Assembly: GCA_017399005.1 (NCBI GenBank)
Contig: JAFQEO010000008.1
Coordinates: forward strand, 1-64,000
DNA from: Peptococcaceae bacterium
Lineage (GTDB): Bacteria > Bacillota > Peptococcia > Peptococcales > Peptococcaceae
Length of the DNA: 64,000 nt
Direction of reading: 5' to 3'
The notes below the pieces were generated by a model. It worked only from the letters and a program-made list of their open reading frames with translations, made no database searches and was not told the DNA's origin. This document shows, one piece after another, positions 16,901-25,478 of the stretch. Numbering within the stretch: position 1 is the first letter of the stretch; every line of letters begins with the position of its first letter. Both the position numbers and the translations under genes were made by a program.

Positions 16901-18307
16901 AATCATATTTCCGGAAAAAATCCACTGATTCTGAAACTGGATGAAAGCGAGGCAGCCGGGCCGCTGCGTATTCGTGTTCGCTCTTTTGTGGAAACCGCAG
17001 AACAGCGCCACCAGATGCAGGAGAATCTGCAGGTGCAGGCGCTGACCGACCCGTATCCGGTGAAATTTACAAAAGAAATTTCCAGTAAAAAAATTGTGCT
17101 GGTGCCAAATACTTCTCATGCATTCTGCCGTATTATGTCGGCGGCCATGTCTAAACAGGGGCTGCGGGCAGTGCCGCTGGAAATCGGCCGCGAAGAGGCA
17201 ATCCGTCTGGGAAAACAGTATGTGCATAACGATATCTGCTTCCCGGCGCAGATTGTTATCGGGGAGGCGTTAGCAGCTCTGCGCAGCGGCGAATATAATG
17301 TGGATGAAGTTGCCATCGGTATGGGCAAATATATCGGCGACTGCCGGTTGACCCATTATGGTGCATTGCTTCGAAAAGCGCTGGATGATGCCGGGTATCC
17401 GCAGGTGCCGATTATCACCAACGATGATCAGGATTCGCACAATCTGCATCCGGGCTTTAAAATGAGCCTGCCGACTGCTATCAATATCGCATTTGCCATG
17501 CCGGTTATTGATATTCTGGAAGAACTGCTGCGAAAAATGCGGCCGTATGAACTGGTGCCGGGCAGTGCCCAGGCAGCCTTTGACCGCTCTATGGATGCGG
17601 TGGTGGAAGGCCTGGAGCAGGGCGGTATCAATGGCATGAAAAAAGCATTCAGCAAAGCTATTGACTGGATGTGCGAGGTACAATATGACCGTACAAATCT
17701 GCGGCCTACCGTACTGATTGTAGGGGAGTATCTGCTGAACTTCCATCCCGGTGCCAACCACGATATCGAGGATTATCTGGAGGCCAACGGTTTTGAGATT
17801 ATTGAGGCCCGCATGGCCGATGTTATTCGCAAAAGCTATTATTATCTGGATATGCAGATTAAAGATTACCGGATTCAAAAATCCTGGAAAGATAAAATCT
17901 GGCTCTTTACTTCCGATAATATTTTTAATCTGGCGCATAATATGGCCGATAAAATTGCTCAGAAGCATCCGCTGTATAAACCTGCTGCCCGCATTCAGGA
18001 CCTGGCAAAAGGCAGCAACGATATTCTGCATCATACCTTTGATGCAGGGGAAGGTATTCTGATTCCGGGGGAAATTCTGCATCATGCAGCCCACGGGTGC
18101 CGTAACATGATTGTGCTGCAGCCGTTTGGCTGTCTGCCGAATCATGTAGTGGGCAGAGGCTTAATCAAAAAAATGAAGGAACTGTATCCGCATATTCAGA
18201 TTCTGCCGTTAGACTACGACCCCGACGTGAGCTTTGCCAACGTGGAAAACCGTCTGCAGATGATGATTATGAACGAAAAAAGCCGCAGCGCTGTGGCAAA
18301 TGTGTAA
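13928..18307 (+). CDS. Giant 2-hydroxyacyl-CoA dehydratase activase-type fusion protein
   Basis: 1459 residues from ATG 13928; the in-frame GTG at 13862 lacks a ribosome site. Two ASKHA ATPase domains of the HgdC/BcrAD type come first. Domain 1 (about 8-290) has GIDVGSTTVK, GGQDAKI, NGSCAGGTGAF and SGRCGVF. Domain 2 (about 338-600) has GVDAGSTTSK, DIGGQDMKA, NEACSSGCGSF and GSRCTVF. The two cysteines in each domain are those that bridge a 4Fe-4S cluster in HgdC. Then follow a PCPFCVNHC cysteine motif, a DUF2229 activase domain (from about 709) and a C-terminal HgdB-like part. HgdC-type proteins inject one ATP-driven low-potential electron into a dehydratase. This fused family is widespread in anaerobic Firmicutes, but its substrate is unknown. 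A divergent TetR gene likely regulates it. Confidence 0.9.
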   Translation: MTQKKALRLGIDVGSTTVKTIVMEVPSNKVLFTRYERHHAEQGKTVQRLLQEVAKAFPGETFRVAICGSGGKPVADRIGAYYIQEVVANAAAVRALYPQTRTAIELGGQDAKIIFFSYDENEGRLVTSDMRMNGSCAGGTGAFIDEIAAILKTPAEEFESVAAQGKTVHSISGRCGVFAKTDIQTILNAGGSREDIALSAFHAIAKQTIGGLAQGLELKPPVIFEGGPLTFNPTLIKVFAERLQLKEDEIIRPEHSDTIVAHGAAIAVDELFPEEQQEDFSLEQAISLLDTPIQTEEYHAQTKRYFESEEECTKWREAHAMPDVVPLPLKSGDVLRVYIGVDAGSTTSKLVLMDEEERVIDRFYANNQGDPIHVVKCGLLELHQKYNNMGVTLEVLGLGTTGYGELLLNAAFGGDYHTVETVAHAAAACHYEPEVSFILDIGGQDMKAIWVADGVVTNIMLNEACSSGCGSFLEKFADSLHIPVTEIADAAFRAKRPASLGSRCTVFMNSNIITEQKNGCSADDIMAGLCRSIIENVFTKVVRISNTSVLGNNIMVQGGTFKNDAVLRALEQYIGGGSVKRAPYAGEMGAIGAALLTKQKREQEEFSHSRFIGFDALEAFTYEQKSDMPCPFCVNHCSRTVVQFSNGGSFVTGNRCERGEVVGNPQDEAVRNQVKQIKRTQDSVANLYQIRQQLLFQEYAYPDLCLKRNMKIGLPRVLFNWEYMPYWKTFWQSLGFDVVLSDFSNRTMYENGLSAVSSDTVCFPAKLVHGHLRNLAEKKVDRIFMPSITTMPSENTEKTSESMCAVVKGYPIVIRNSDNPEQHWGIPFDAPLFHWHEYSDRERQLTRFMHDTFGISAELTRAAIKAGDEAQNLFITQLKEEGQKVLDEVERIGRYAVVLASRPYQNDAIVNHNLPEMFTSMGIPVLTADSLPEVNQVDLRMSRLDIVNNFHARMLSSAILAARSPHLEYAQVVSFGCGHDAYLSDEIIRLMNHISGKNPLILKLDESEAAGPLRIRVRSFVETAEQRHQMQENLQVQALTDPYPVKFTKEISSKKIVLVPNTSHAFCRIMSAAMSKQGLRAVPLEIGREEAIRLGKQYVHNDICFPAQIVIGEALAALRSGEYNVDEVAIGMGKYIGDCRLTHYGALLRKALDDAGYPQVPIITNDDQDSHNLHPGFKMSLPTAINIAFAMPVIDILEELLRKMRPYELVPGSAQAAFDRSMDAVVEGLEQGGINGMKKAFSKAIDWMCEVQYDRTNLRPTVLIVGEYLLNFHPGANHDIEDYLEANGFEIIEARMADVIRKSYYYLDMQIKDYRIQKSWKDKIWLFTSDNIFNLAHNMADKIAQKHPLYKPAARIQDLAKGSNDILHHTFDAGEGILIPGEILHHAAHGCRNMIVLQPFGCLPNHVVGRGLIKKMKELYPHIQILPLDYDPDVSFANVENRLQMMIMNEKSRSAVANV

Positions 18308-18340
18308 AGAACACATAATAAAACAGTATAAAAACAGGAG

Positions 18341-18375
18341 ATGCTGGCTGGATGACTATCCGGTCAGCATTTTTT
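18341..18375 (+). terminator. Intrinsic terminator after the activase fusion gene
   Basis: ATGCTGGCTGGAT pairs with ATCCGGTCAGCAT (G-U pairs included) across a GACT loop, followed by TTTTTT. Confidence 0.85.
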
Positions 18376-18552
18376 ATGGATTTGCAGCATCGTTTCAATT
18401 ACAAAGTTTTTCAGAATGTTAAGACATATTCGGATTTTTGTGCAGTCTCTTTTTATTTTTGGATAGCTGTGTTAAAATATCCCTGATATTAATTACAAAA
18501 AAGTACTCATGTTTTCAGATTGTATAAATATAGAAAGCGGAGGTGAATTGCG

Positions 18553-20412
18553 TTGAATTTGCAGACAAAACTGGAGAATCTGCCTACCGGTCCCGGTGTG
18601 TATCTGATGAAAAACGATGCGGGTGAAATTATTTATGTGGGCAAGGCAATCAATCTGCGGAATCGGGTGCGGTCTTATTTTCGGGAACTGAAACCGGATC
18701 AGGCAAAAACAAAGGCGCTGGTGAAACATATTGCCGATCTGGAGTATATTCTGGCGGATAATGAACTGGAAGCGCTGGTGCTGGAATGTAATCTGATTAA
18801 AAAGTACCGGCCTAAATATAATATCAACCTGAAAGATGATAAAACCTATCCGTTTTTGAAAATCACAAAAGAGGATTACCCGCAGGTGCTGGTGACTCGC
18901 AAGGTACTGAAGGACGGTGCCCGCTATTTCGGGCCGTATCCCAGTGTAAATGAACTGCGCAATTCACTGGAAATGATACGAAAAATTTTTCCGTTTCGGA
19001 GCTGTAAGCAGAAGGTGTTCACCAATGACCGGCCGTGCCTGAACGCTCATATTCAAATGTGTTATGCGCCGTGTGTGGGTCGTATCAGCAAAGAGGAATA
19101 TAATGAAATGATTGAACAGGTGGCTCTGTTTTTTGAAGGAAAGCAGGATGGCCTTGTAAAACGGCTTCGGCAGGAAATGGAGCAGGCAGCGGAAAATCTG
19201 GAATTTGAACAGGCCGCCCGTCTGCGTGACCAGCTGCAGGGTGTGGAGCAGATTATGACACAGCAGAAAGCGGTGCTGGGCGGTGAGGATGATCAGGATG
19301 TTATTGCCATGGCAAGAGGGCTGAATCAGTGCTGTGTGCAGATTTTCTTTGTGCGCGGCGGCAAAATTGTAGGCCGTGAAAATTATTTTCTGCGCGGCAC
19401 CGATGACAGCAGCCGTGGAGAGGTTCTGGCATCCTTTATGAAACAGTTTTATCTGACCTGTCAGTTTATTCCGCGTAATATTCTGCTGGAAACAGAACTG
19501 GAGGAACAGGCTGTACTGGAACAGTGGCTTTCGGAAAAACGGGAGAGCCGTGTGTATCTGAAAGTGCCAAAGCGGGGGCAGGCGAAGGAACTGGTGGATT
19601 TAGTAGGAAAAAATGCATCGGAGGCGCTTGCAAAACAGGAACTGGAGGAAACAGTCCGGGAGCAGCGGACCGTCAGCGTGCTGGAGCAGCTTCAGCAGCT
19701 GCTTGGGCTGGAAAATCCGCCTGCCCGGATGGAATGTTATGATATTTCCAATACGCAGGGCACAGAGAGCGTAGCGTCTATGGTGGTATTTGTCGATGGA
19801 AAGCCGAAAAAAGACCAGTATCGCCGGTTTAAAATTAAAACCGTGGAAGGTGCCAACGATTATGCCAGCCTGAAAGAAGTGCTGACTAGAAGATTTCGGC
19901 GTGGTCTTGCCGAGCAGAGTGAAGGCGAAAATGGTAAATTTGATGTTTTCCCGGATGTCATCATGATGGATGGCGGCCGCGGGCAGGTGAATATTGCGCT
20001 GGAGGTTCTGCAGGAACTGGGGCTGAAAATTCCGGTGTGCGGCATGGTGAAAGATAACAGGCATCGTACTCGCGGATTATACTATAATAATGTGGAGCTG
20101 CTGATGGAAGAAAACTCGGAACCGTTCCTTCTGATTACCCGCATGCAGGATGAGGCGCACCGGTTTGCAATCACCTATCACCGCAGCCTGCGAGGAAAAC
20201 GCAATCTGGCCAGTGTGCTGGATGATATTCCGGGTGTGGGCGAAAAACGAAAGAAGAATCTGCTGAAACATTTCGGTTCTTTTACAAAAATAAGAGAGGC
20301 TTCTATGGAGGAACTGCTGGAAGTGGAAGGAATTAACCGGACGGTAGCAGAAGAGATATATAGTTATTTAAGGACGCATCAGGATTTGCAGGCAAGACTA
20401 AATAGAAAGTAA
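18553..20412 (+). CDS. uvrC: Excinuclease ABC subunit C
   Basis: 619 residues, normal for UvrC, which makes the 3' and 5' incisions in nucleotide excision repair. The order is a GIY-YIG nuclease (GPGVYLMKNDAGEIIYVGKA at about 14-33), a UVR motif (EQAAENLEFEQAARLRDQLQ near 215), the RNase H-like 5'-incision domain (MECYDISNTQGTESVASMV, later DVIMMDGGRGQV), and two helix-hairpin-helix motifs at the C-terminus (DDIPGVGEKRKKNLLKHFGS). The start is TTG at 18553, with GGAGGT ending 8 bases before; no ATG fits. uvrA and uvrB are not in the window. The next gene starts 20 bases downstream. Confidence 0.97.
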   Translation: MNLQTKLENLPTGPGVYLMKNDAGEIIYVGKAINLRNRVRSYFRELKPDQAKTKALVKHIADLEYILADNELEALVLECNLIKKYRPKYNINLKDDKTYPFLKITKEDYPQVLVTRKVLKDGARYFGPYPSVNELRNSLEMIRKIFPFRSCKQKVFTNDRPCLNAHIQMCYAPCVGRISKEEYNEMIEQVALFFEGKQDGLVKRLRQEMEQAAENLEFEQAARLRDQLQGVEQIMTQQKAVLGGEDDQDVIAMARGLNQCCVQIFFVRGGKIVGRENYFLRGTDDSSRGEVLASFMKQFYLTCQFIPRNILLETELEEQAVLEQWLSEKRESRVYLKVPKRGQAKELVDLVGKNASEALAKQELEETVREQRTVSVLEQLQQLLGLENPPARMECYDISNTQGTESVASMVVFVDGKPKKDQYRRFKIKTVEGANDYASLKEVLTRRFRRGLAEQSEGENGKFDVFPDVIMMDGGRGQVNIALEVLQELGLKIPVCGMVKDNRHRTRGLYYNNVELLMEENSEPFLLITRMQDEAHRFAITYHRSLRGKRNLASVLDDIPGVGEKRKKNLLKHFGSFTKIREASMEELLEVEGINRTVAEEIYSYLRTHQDLQARLNRK

Positions 20413-20432
20413 ATTAGAAAGGTGGTTTTTCC

Positions 20433-20771
20433 ATGAAACATCTGATTGTAAAAATATTAATCAATGCAGCGGCGCTGATGTTTGCATCGAATATGATTGA
20501 CGGCATTTATGTAGACGGCTTTGGGGCGGTTGTGATTGCAGCCATTATTCTGGGGATTGTAAATGCGATTATTCGCCCGTTGCTGATGCTGTTTACTCTG
20601 CCGCTGAATATCATGACATTTGGGCTGCTGACATTTGTTATTAATGGTCTGATGCTGAAAATGGTTTCCACAGTAGTTGGCGGTTTCGAAATCGTGGGGC
20701 TGTGGCCTGCTATTATCGGTTCGATTATTCTGACGGTTGTAAGTACTGTGCTGAGCTGGCTGGTGGAATAG
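20433..20771 (+). CDS. Phage-holin-family / YvlD-type small membrane protein
   Basis: 112 residues with four hydrophobic helices and the conserved family motifs: AALMFASNMIDGIYVDGFGA, an ILGIVNAIIRPLL segment and LPLNIMTFGLLTFVINGLML. This is the PF04020-type family (YvlD-like), common in Firmicutes chromosomes and not a sign of prophage. Its function is unknown; it is thought to act in the cell envelope. AAAGGTGG lies 9 bases before the ATG. It is one base from the next gene, so the two are coupled. Confidence 0.85.
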   Translation: MKHLIVKILINAAALMFASNMIDGIYVDGFGAVVIAAIILGIVNAIIRPLLMLFTLPLNIMTFGLLTFVINGLMLKMVSTVVGGFEIVGLWPAIIGSIILTVVSTVLSWLVE

Positions 20772-20772
20772 T

Positions 20773-21558
20773 ATGGCATATAAATTAATTGCAGCCGATC
20801 TGGACCGCACGCTGCTTCGCAGTGACGGAACGGTATCGGATTTTACAAAAGAGACGATTCGCAGATGTATGGAGGCCGGTGTAGGGTTTACATTTGCAAC
20901 TGGTCGTATGTACTGCTCTGCACTGCCCATTGCCCGGAGGCTTGAGCTGGAACTTCCGCTGATTACTTATCAGGGGGCACTGCTGAAAAAACTGAACGGC
21001 GATGTGATGCATGCGCTGCATCTGCCGGCAGAGATTGCCGGTGAACTGGAAGAAATTCTGCGAAAAAGCGGAATGCATTACAATATTTATTCGGATGAAA
21101 AACTGTACTTTTCGACCTTTGGTCAGAAAGTGATGGACTATGCCCGCCATATTGGAGTGGAACCGCTGGCAGCGCCGAAAGGCCTTGGAAGTATTCATGT
21201 AACGCAGTACGGTGTATTTGATGAGCCGAAACAGATTGCCGAACTTCAGCAGCGTATCGAGGAGCAGTTTGGCAGTCAGGTGCGCACGGTTACCAGCGGC
21301 GGACGTTTTTTAGAAATCTGCCACCCGATGGCGCAGAAAAGTTATGGTCTGGCACAGCTGGCAGAACATCTGGGGATTCATCGTGATGAAATTGTAGCCG
21401 TGGGTGATAATAACAACGACCTGGATATGCTGCAGTATGCAGGGCTGGGTGTAGCTGTGGAAAACGCGGTTCCGGAAGCAAAAGCGGCTGCAAACCGGCT
21501 GACAGCATCCAATGATGATGATGGGGTTGCCAGACTGATTCAGGAACTGGTATTATAA
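20773..21558 (+). CDS. Cof-type HAD-IIB family phosphatase
   Basis: 261 residues. HAD motif I is AADLDRTLLRSDG (nucleophile Asp and acid Asp near residues 8-10), motif II is FATGRMY, and motif IV is AVGDNNNDLDMLQYAG. The IIB cap lies between. Such enzymes dephosphorylate sugar phosphates, flavin or pyridoxal precursors with low specificity, so the substrate is not given. It begins one base after the holin-like gene and is followed by a strong terminator. Confidence 0.92.
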   Translation: MAYKLIAADLDRTLLRSDGTVSDFTKETIRRCMEAGVGFTFATGRMYCSALPIARRLELELPLITYQGALLKKLNGDVMHALHLPAEIAGELEEILRKSGMHYNIYSDEKLYFSTFGQKVMDYARHIGVEPLAAPKGLGSIHVTQYGVFDEPKQIAELQQRIEEQFGSQVRTVTSGGRFLEICHPMAQKSYGLAQLAEHLGIHRDEIVAVGDNNNDLDMLQYAGLGVAVENAVPEAKAAANRLTASNDDDGVARLIQELVL

Positions 21559-21641
21559 ATTAGAAAATGTCCCTGACATGTATACAAAGATATTTGTCAA
21601 AAAGACTAGACGGGGATAATGAAATATTATAAAATAATTGA

Positions 21642-21689
21642 AAGGCAAAGGCGCTACCGCATGGTAACAGGTGCTTTTGCCTTTTTTGC
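21642..21689 (+). terminator. Intrinsic terminator upstream of the ATP-grasp cassette
   Basis: AAGGCAAA.GCGC.ACC pairs with GGT..GG.GC.TTTGCCTT around a short loop, followed by TTTTT. It separates the HAD gene from the ATP-grasp operon. Confidence 0.85.
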
Positions 21690-21756
21690 TACGGACATGA
21701 TTGCAGACAGATGCAATACATATAATTGTAGAAGTTGAAAGGAAAGGGGATATTGT

Positions 21757-23070
21757 ATGTTTGAACTGGTAGAGCATACAGCAGCCATCAATAAACAGCT
21801 GGCTCGCTATGGTGTAAGATTTGGTATCTATAAGAATAACGAATTTCATGAGCAGTTATTTCCGTTTGATACTATTCCCCGGGTGATTCCGGCCGAGGAA
21901 TTTGATTTTCTGGAAAAAGGGCTGATTCAGCGTGTCAACGCACTGAACGCATTTCTTGCAGATATTTATAGTGAGAAAAAAATTATTGCCGATGGAATCG
22001 TTCCGGAAGAATTTGTGTACAGTTCCTCCGGCTATCTGCCGCAGTGTGAGGGAATTGTGCCGCCAAACGGTATTTTCAGCCATATTTCCGGTATTGACCT
22101 GGTGCAGGCGGAAGATGGCGAATGGTATATTTTAGAGGACAATCTGCGGATTCCATCCGGTGCATCCTATCCTTTAATTGCAAGAGAACTGACAAGACGA
22201 GTATGTCCTGATGTTTTTTATGCCAATAAGATTCGGGATAACCGTAATTACGGTGATTTACTGCGGGAAACGATGGAAGCGGTAAACTGCGGCGGGATTC
22301 GTGTGATTCTGACACCGGGCCGGTACAATGCTGCATTTTTTGAACATTCTTATCTGGCGGAAAAAACCGGCTCCATTCTGGCTATGCCGCAGGACTTATA
22401 TGTAGAGGATAATGTGGTGTATTATCGCTCTTACGATGGAAATCCGCAGCGTGTTGGCGTTATTTACCGCCGCATTTCGGATGAGTATCTGGATCCACTG
22501 ACATTCCTGCCGGAATCGCTGATTGGTGTGCCCCATCTGATGGAAGCCTACAAGGCTGGCAATGTGGCGATTATGAATACACCGGGCAATGGTGTAGCCG
22601 ATGATAAAGGGATTTATTACTTTGTACCAAAAATGATTCAGTATTATCTGAAAGAAGAACCGATTCTGAAAAATGCACCGACATATCTTCCAATGTATGA
22701 GGAAGACCGGGTGTATGTGCTGGAGAATCTGGAGAAACTGGTTATCAAGGATGTAGCAGAAGCTGGCGGGTACGGTGTTGTGTTTGGCCGCGATTTAAGT
22801 GCGGAAAAACTGCAGGAAATGAAAAATCTGATTCAGAAAGAACCTCGCCGGTTTATTGCACAGGAAATCATTTATTTTAAAGATTTAACCACAATGGAAG
22901 ATGGCGTTGCAGTAGAACGAAAAGCGGATTTGCGTGCTTTTGTGCTGACTGGCAAGACCACTAGAGTATGGGCAAGCGGGTTAACACGGTTCTCCCGCAA
23001 TCCGGAATCTTTTGTGGTGAATTCTTCGCAGGGAGGAGGCTTTAAAGACACATGGGTGCTATCTCGTTAG
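21757..23070 (+). CDS. Circularly permuted ATP-grasp ligase
   Basis: 437 residues of the circularly permuted ATP-grasp type 2 family (formerly DUF404/DUF407). Visible blocks are NALNAFLADIYSEKKIIADG, GYLPQCEGIVPPNGIFSHISG, then DGEWYILEDNLRIPSGASYP (the acidic metal/ATP site), GNVAIMNTPGNGVADDKGIY and KPxx-like VIKDVAEAGGYGVVFG. ATP-grasp enzymes join a carboxylate to an amine through an acyl phosphate. In published comparative work, members next to alpha-E and transglutaminase genes were proposed to make peptides or amide-linked metabolites. The C-terminus overlaps the alpha-E gene by 19 bases. It heads a five-gene operon and is preceded by AAAGGAAAGGGG. Confidence 0.92.
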   Translation: MFELVEHTAAINKQLARYGVRFGIYKNNEFHEQLFPFDTIPRVIPAEEFDFLEKGLIQRVNALNAFLADIYSEKKIIADGIVPEEFVYSSSGYLPQCEGIVPPNGIFSHISGIDLVQAEDGEWYILEDNLRIPSGASYPLIARELTRRVCPDVFYANKIRDNRNYGDLLRETMEAVNCGGIRVILTPGRYNAAFFEHSYLAEKTGSILAMPQDLYVEDNVVYYRSYDGNPQRVGVIYRRISDEYLDPLTFLPESLIGVPHLMEAYKAGNVAIMNTPGNGVADDKGIYYFVPKMIQYYLKEEPILKNAPTYLPMYEEDRVYVLENLEKLVIKDVAEAGGYGVVFGRDLSAEKLQEMKNLIQKEPRRFIAQEIIYFKDLTTMEDGVAVERKADLRAFVLTGKTTRVWASGLTRFSRNPESFVVNSSQGGGFKDTWVLSR

Positions 23071-23726
23071 AAAAATCTCAGCAGATGTACTGGCTGGGAC
23101 GTTATACAGAGCGTGTGTTTACAACACTGCAGGCATACACGATTTTATTTGATGAAACTGTGGATGAACGGCAGGTATTGTATGATAAATTCTGCCAGAC
23201 AATGGGGATTCCAGATGTATATGGTTCTCAGGCAGTATTTTTCGAAAACTTTTTATTTGACAGCAACGACAGCAGTTCGGTTGTAAGCAGTCTGGACCGG
23301 GCATTTGATAATGCTGTGGTTCTGCGTGATGAAATCAGCAGCGAGTCACTGTCTTATATTCATCTGGCAATGGAACAGCTTCAAATGGCACGCACTTCCA
23401 GAGAACGGCTTCTGGATTTACAGTCGATTCTGGATTATCTTTATGCCTTCTGGGGCAGTGTGGATGACAGAGCCAACAGTGAAGTGTGCCGTAATCTGAT
23501 GAAATGCGGCCGTTATGTGGAACGTATGGACTTATATGTGCGTCTGCACTTTTCGTATGCAGAAGTAGAGCGTTCCTATTATAAACTGCGCAGTCGAATC
23601 GGCAAGGCGGGGATGCCATATCAGGAGGAAATGCTTGACTGCATAGGAGAATGTATTATTTCGGAAGAAGTTCTGAATGAAAATCGTCAGAAAGCACTGA
23701 ATTGTCTGGCGCAGCTGTTCTCCTGA
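23052..23726 (+). CDS. Alpha-E domain protein (DUF403)
   Basis: 224 residues, all-helical. Key features are the N-terminal MYWLGRYTERVFTTLQAY (the Glu-Arg pair that names the family), a repeated LxLxxS-type amphipathic pattern, and CGRYVERMDLYVRLHF in the second half. The biochemical role is unproven; it is nearly always encoded next to the circularly permuted ATP-grasp gene and sometimes fused to it, so it is taken as its obligate partner. The overlap with the preceding gene implies translational coupling. The next gene begins about 40 bases later. Confidence 0.9.
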   Translation: MGAISLEKSQQMYWLGRYTERVFTTLQAYTILFDETVDERQVLYDKFCQTMGIPDVYGSQAVFFENFLFDSNDSSSVVSSLDRAFDNAVVLRDEISSESLSYIHLAMEQLQMARTSRERLLDLQSILDYLYAFWGSVDDRANSEVCRNLMKCGRYVERMDLYVRLHFSYAEVERSYYKLRSRIGKAGMPYQEEMLDCIGECIISEEVLNENRQKALNCLAQLFS

Positions 23727-23763
23727 GAAATGCTGGACAGAAGTTTTATATGAGGTGTTAGGA

Positions 23764-24543
23764 TTGCATAATGTGAAGTTTTCTTATAGGATGGAATTGC
23801 AGTTCAGCCAGCCGGTATGGCAGCATAGTTTCAGCCTGCTTGCTTTTCCTTTGCGCCTGCCGGAACAGCAGATAGATTATTTTAAATGGTCTCTGCAGCC
23901 GGATGTGACATTACAGTTTCAAAAGGATTCGTTTGGCAATACCATTGGTGTCGGGCGTTATGATGCAGCACATACATCGTTCTGTTATGAGATGGAAGGT
24001 GTGGCCCGGCTACATCAGCAGAAACGGGAACCGGAGGCCTGTCTTCCGGTATACCGGTACCCGTCTGCAGCATGTCAGATGACAGATCAGATGCAGAATT
24101 TCTTAAAGCAATGTGGAGCAGCGCAGGACGACAGATTATCATATGCGTCTTATCTGATGAATCAGCTTTATCAAATGTTCCGTTATGAAACAGGGAGCAC
24201 ATCGGTATCCACTACAGCCGGAGAAGCTTTTGCACAAGGCTGCGGTGTATGTCAGGATTATGCACAGATTCTTATTGCTCTGTGCCGTGCCAGTGGCATT
24301 GCTGCACGGTATGTAGCGGGAATAATAGCAGGAGAAGGCGTAACACATGCCTGGGTGGAAGTATATGAGAATGGAATGTGGCATGGAATGGATCCAACGC
24401 AGAACCGGCTGGTGGATGACGGATATTTGAAACTGGCGCAGGGACGCGATTATCTGGACTGTCGGCTGAATCGCGGTGTATTTTGCGGTGCTGCAGTTCA
24501 AGAGCAGCATGTATATGTCAGTCTGGAGGAACAGCAAGTATGA
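23764..24543 (+). CDS. Transglutaminase-like cysteine protease/amidase
   Basis: 259 residues. An N-terminal beta domain (MELQFSQPVWQHSFSLLAFP) precedes a transglutaminase core with a full catalytic triad: Cys in QGCGVCQDYAQILIALCR, His in THAWVEVY and Asp in MDPTQN. The start is TTG at 23764 with GAGG about 9 bases upstream; an in-frame GTG at 23755 is possible. Bacterial members act as peptidases or amidases, and in this gene context are thought to cleave or transfer the amide made by the ATP-grasp enzyme. It ends in an ATGA overlap with the next gene. Confidence 0.88.
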   Translation: MHNVKFSYRMELQFSQPVWQHSFSLLAFPLRLPEQQIDYFKWSLQPDVTLQFQKDSFGNTIGVGRYDAAHTSFCYEMEGVARLHQQKREPEACLPVYRYPSAACQMTDQMQNFLKQCGAAQDDRLSYASYLMNQLYQMFRYETGSTSVSTTAGEAFAQGCGVCQDYAQILIALCRASGIAARYVAGIIAGEGVTHAWVEVYENGMWHGMDPTQNRLVDDGYLKLAQGRDYLDCRLNRGVFCGAAVQEQHVYVSLEEQQV

Positions 24544-25478
24544 TAGAACGTGTAATTGAAGTAGGACTGCCAGTGGATGAGAAACTGGTAATTGTCCGGA
24601 ATCGGCTGCAGCCGGACGAGCTGCGCGGCGATGAAAGACGAATTGCAATTGTGACTGGAACACACGGGGATGAACTGGAAGGGCAGTATGTCTGCTATCT
24701 TTTGAATGATATTATTCAGAAGAATAAAGAACATTTACATGGTATTGTCGATATCTATCCGGCGCTGAATCCGATGGGGATCGATTCCATCACTCGTGGG
24801 ATTCCAATGTTTGATATGGATATGAACCGGATTTTTCCCGGGGATGAACGTGGTGCAACAGCGGAGTATGTTGCGGCAGGGATTATAAAAGATTTGTCCG
24901 GAGCGGATATGTGTATTGACATTCACTCCAGCAATATTTTTCTGCGTGAACTGCCGCAGATTCGTATTAACGAACAGTCGGCTCTGAAGCTTCTGCCGTT
25001 TGCAGAACTGCTGAATATGGACTTTATCTGGGTGCATAGTGCGGCAACGGTACTGGAGGCAACGCTGGCCTACAGTTTAAATCAGATCGGGGTACCAACT
25101 CTGGTAGTGGAAATGGGTGTTGGCATGCGAATTGACCAGCACAATGGACAGCAGCTGGTGGATGGAATTCTGAATCTGATGCAGAGTATGGGTATCTGGA
25201 CAGGCCCTGTGCCCAATGTTCGCTGCCCGATTATTTCCCGTGACGGTCATGTAGGTTATATTAATGCAGAGAAAAGCGGAATTTTTGTGTCGCAGGTAGA
25301 TCATCTGGATACAGTGCGGCAGGGCGATGTGGTGGGTGCAATTGTAAGCCCGCTGACAGGCGAAGTGCTGCATCAGATACAGGCACCTTGCAGCGGTATG
25401 ATTTTTACGCTGCGTGAATATCCTGTTGTAAATGAGGGCTCTTTGATTGCCCGTATACTGGGAGGTAGTGTGCAGTGA
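24540..25478 (+). CDS. M14-type zinc amidohydrolase (AstE/AspA, succinylglutamate desuccinylase/aspartoacylase-like)
   Basis: 312 residues. Zinc ligands and catalytic residues are all visible: GTHGDELEG (His42 and Glu45), CIDIHSS (His129), and Glu191 in LVVEMGVG. The MDMNRIFPGD Asn-Arg motif binds the substrate carboxylate. A C-terminal beta domain carries HVGYINAEKSGIFV. The family removes acyl or amino-acyl groups from amino acids, or a C-terminal residue from peptides. The start at 24540 is chosen from the ATGA overlap with the transglutaminase gene, with GGAGG upstream. It is the presumed active partner of the degenerate paralogue that follows. Confidence 0.9.
   Translation: MIERVIEVGLPVDEKLVIVRNRLQPDELRGDERRIAIVTGTHGDELEGQYVCYLLNDIIQKNKEHLHGIVDIYPALNPMGIDSITRGIPMFDMDMNRIFPGDERGATAEYVAAGIIKDLSGADMCIDIHSSNIFLRELPQIRINEQSALKLLPFAELLNMDFIWVHSAATVLEATLAYSLNQIGVPTLVVEMGVGMRIDQHNGQQLVDGILNLMQSMGIWTGPVPNVRCPIISRDGHVGYINAEKSGIFVSQVDHLDTVRQGDVVGAIVSPLTGEVLHQIQAPCSGMIFTLREYPVVNEGSLIARILGGSVQ

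Noticed and set aside
20433-20771. Prophage holin
   Set aside because: YvlD-type chromosomal family, located between housekeeping genes; no lysis genes around.
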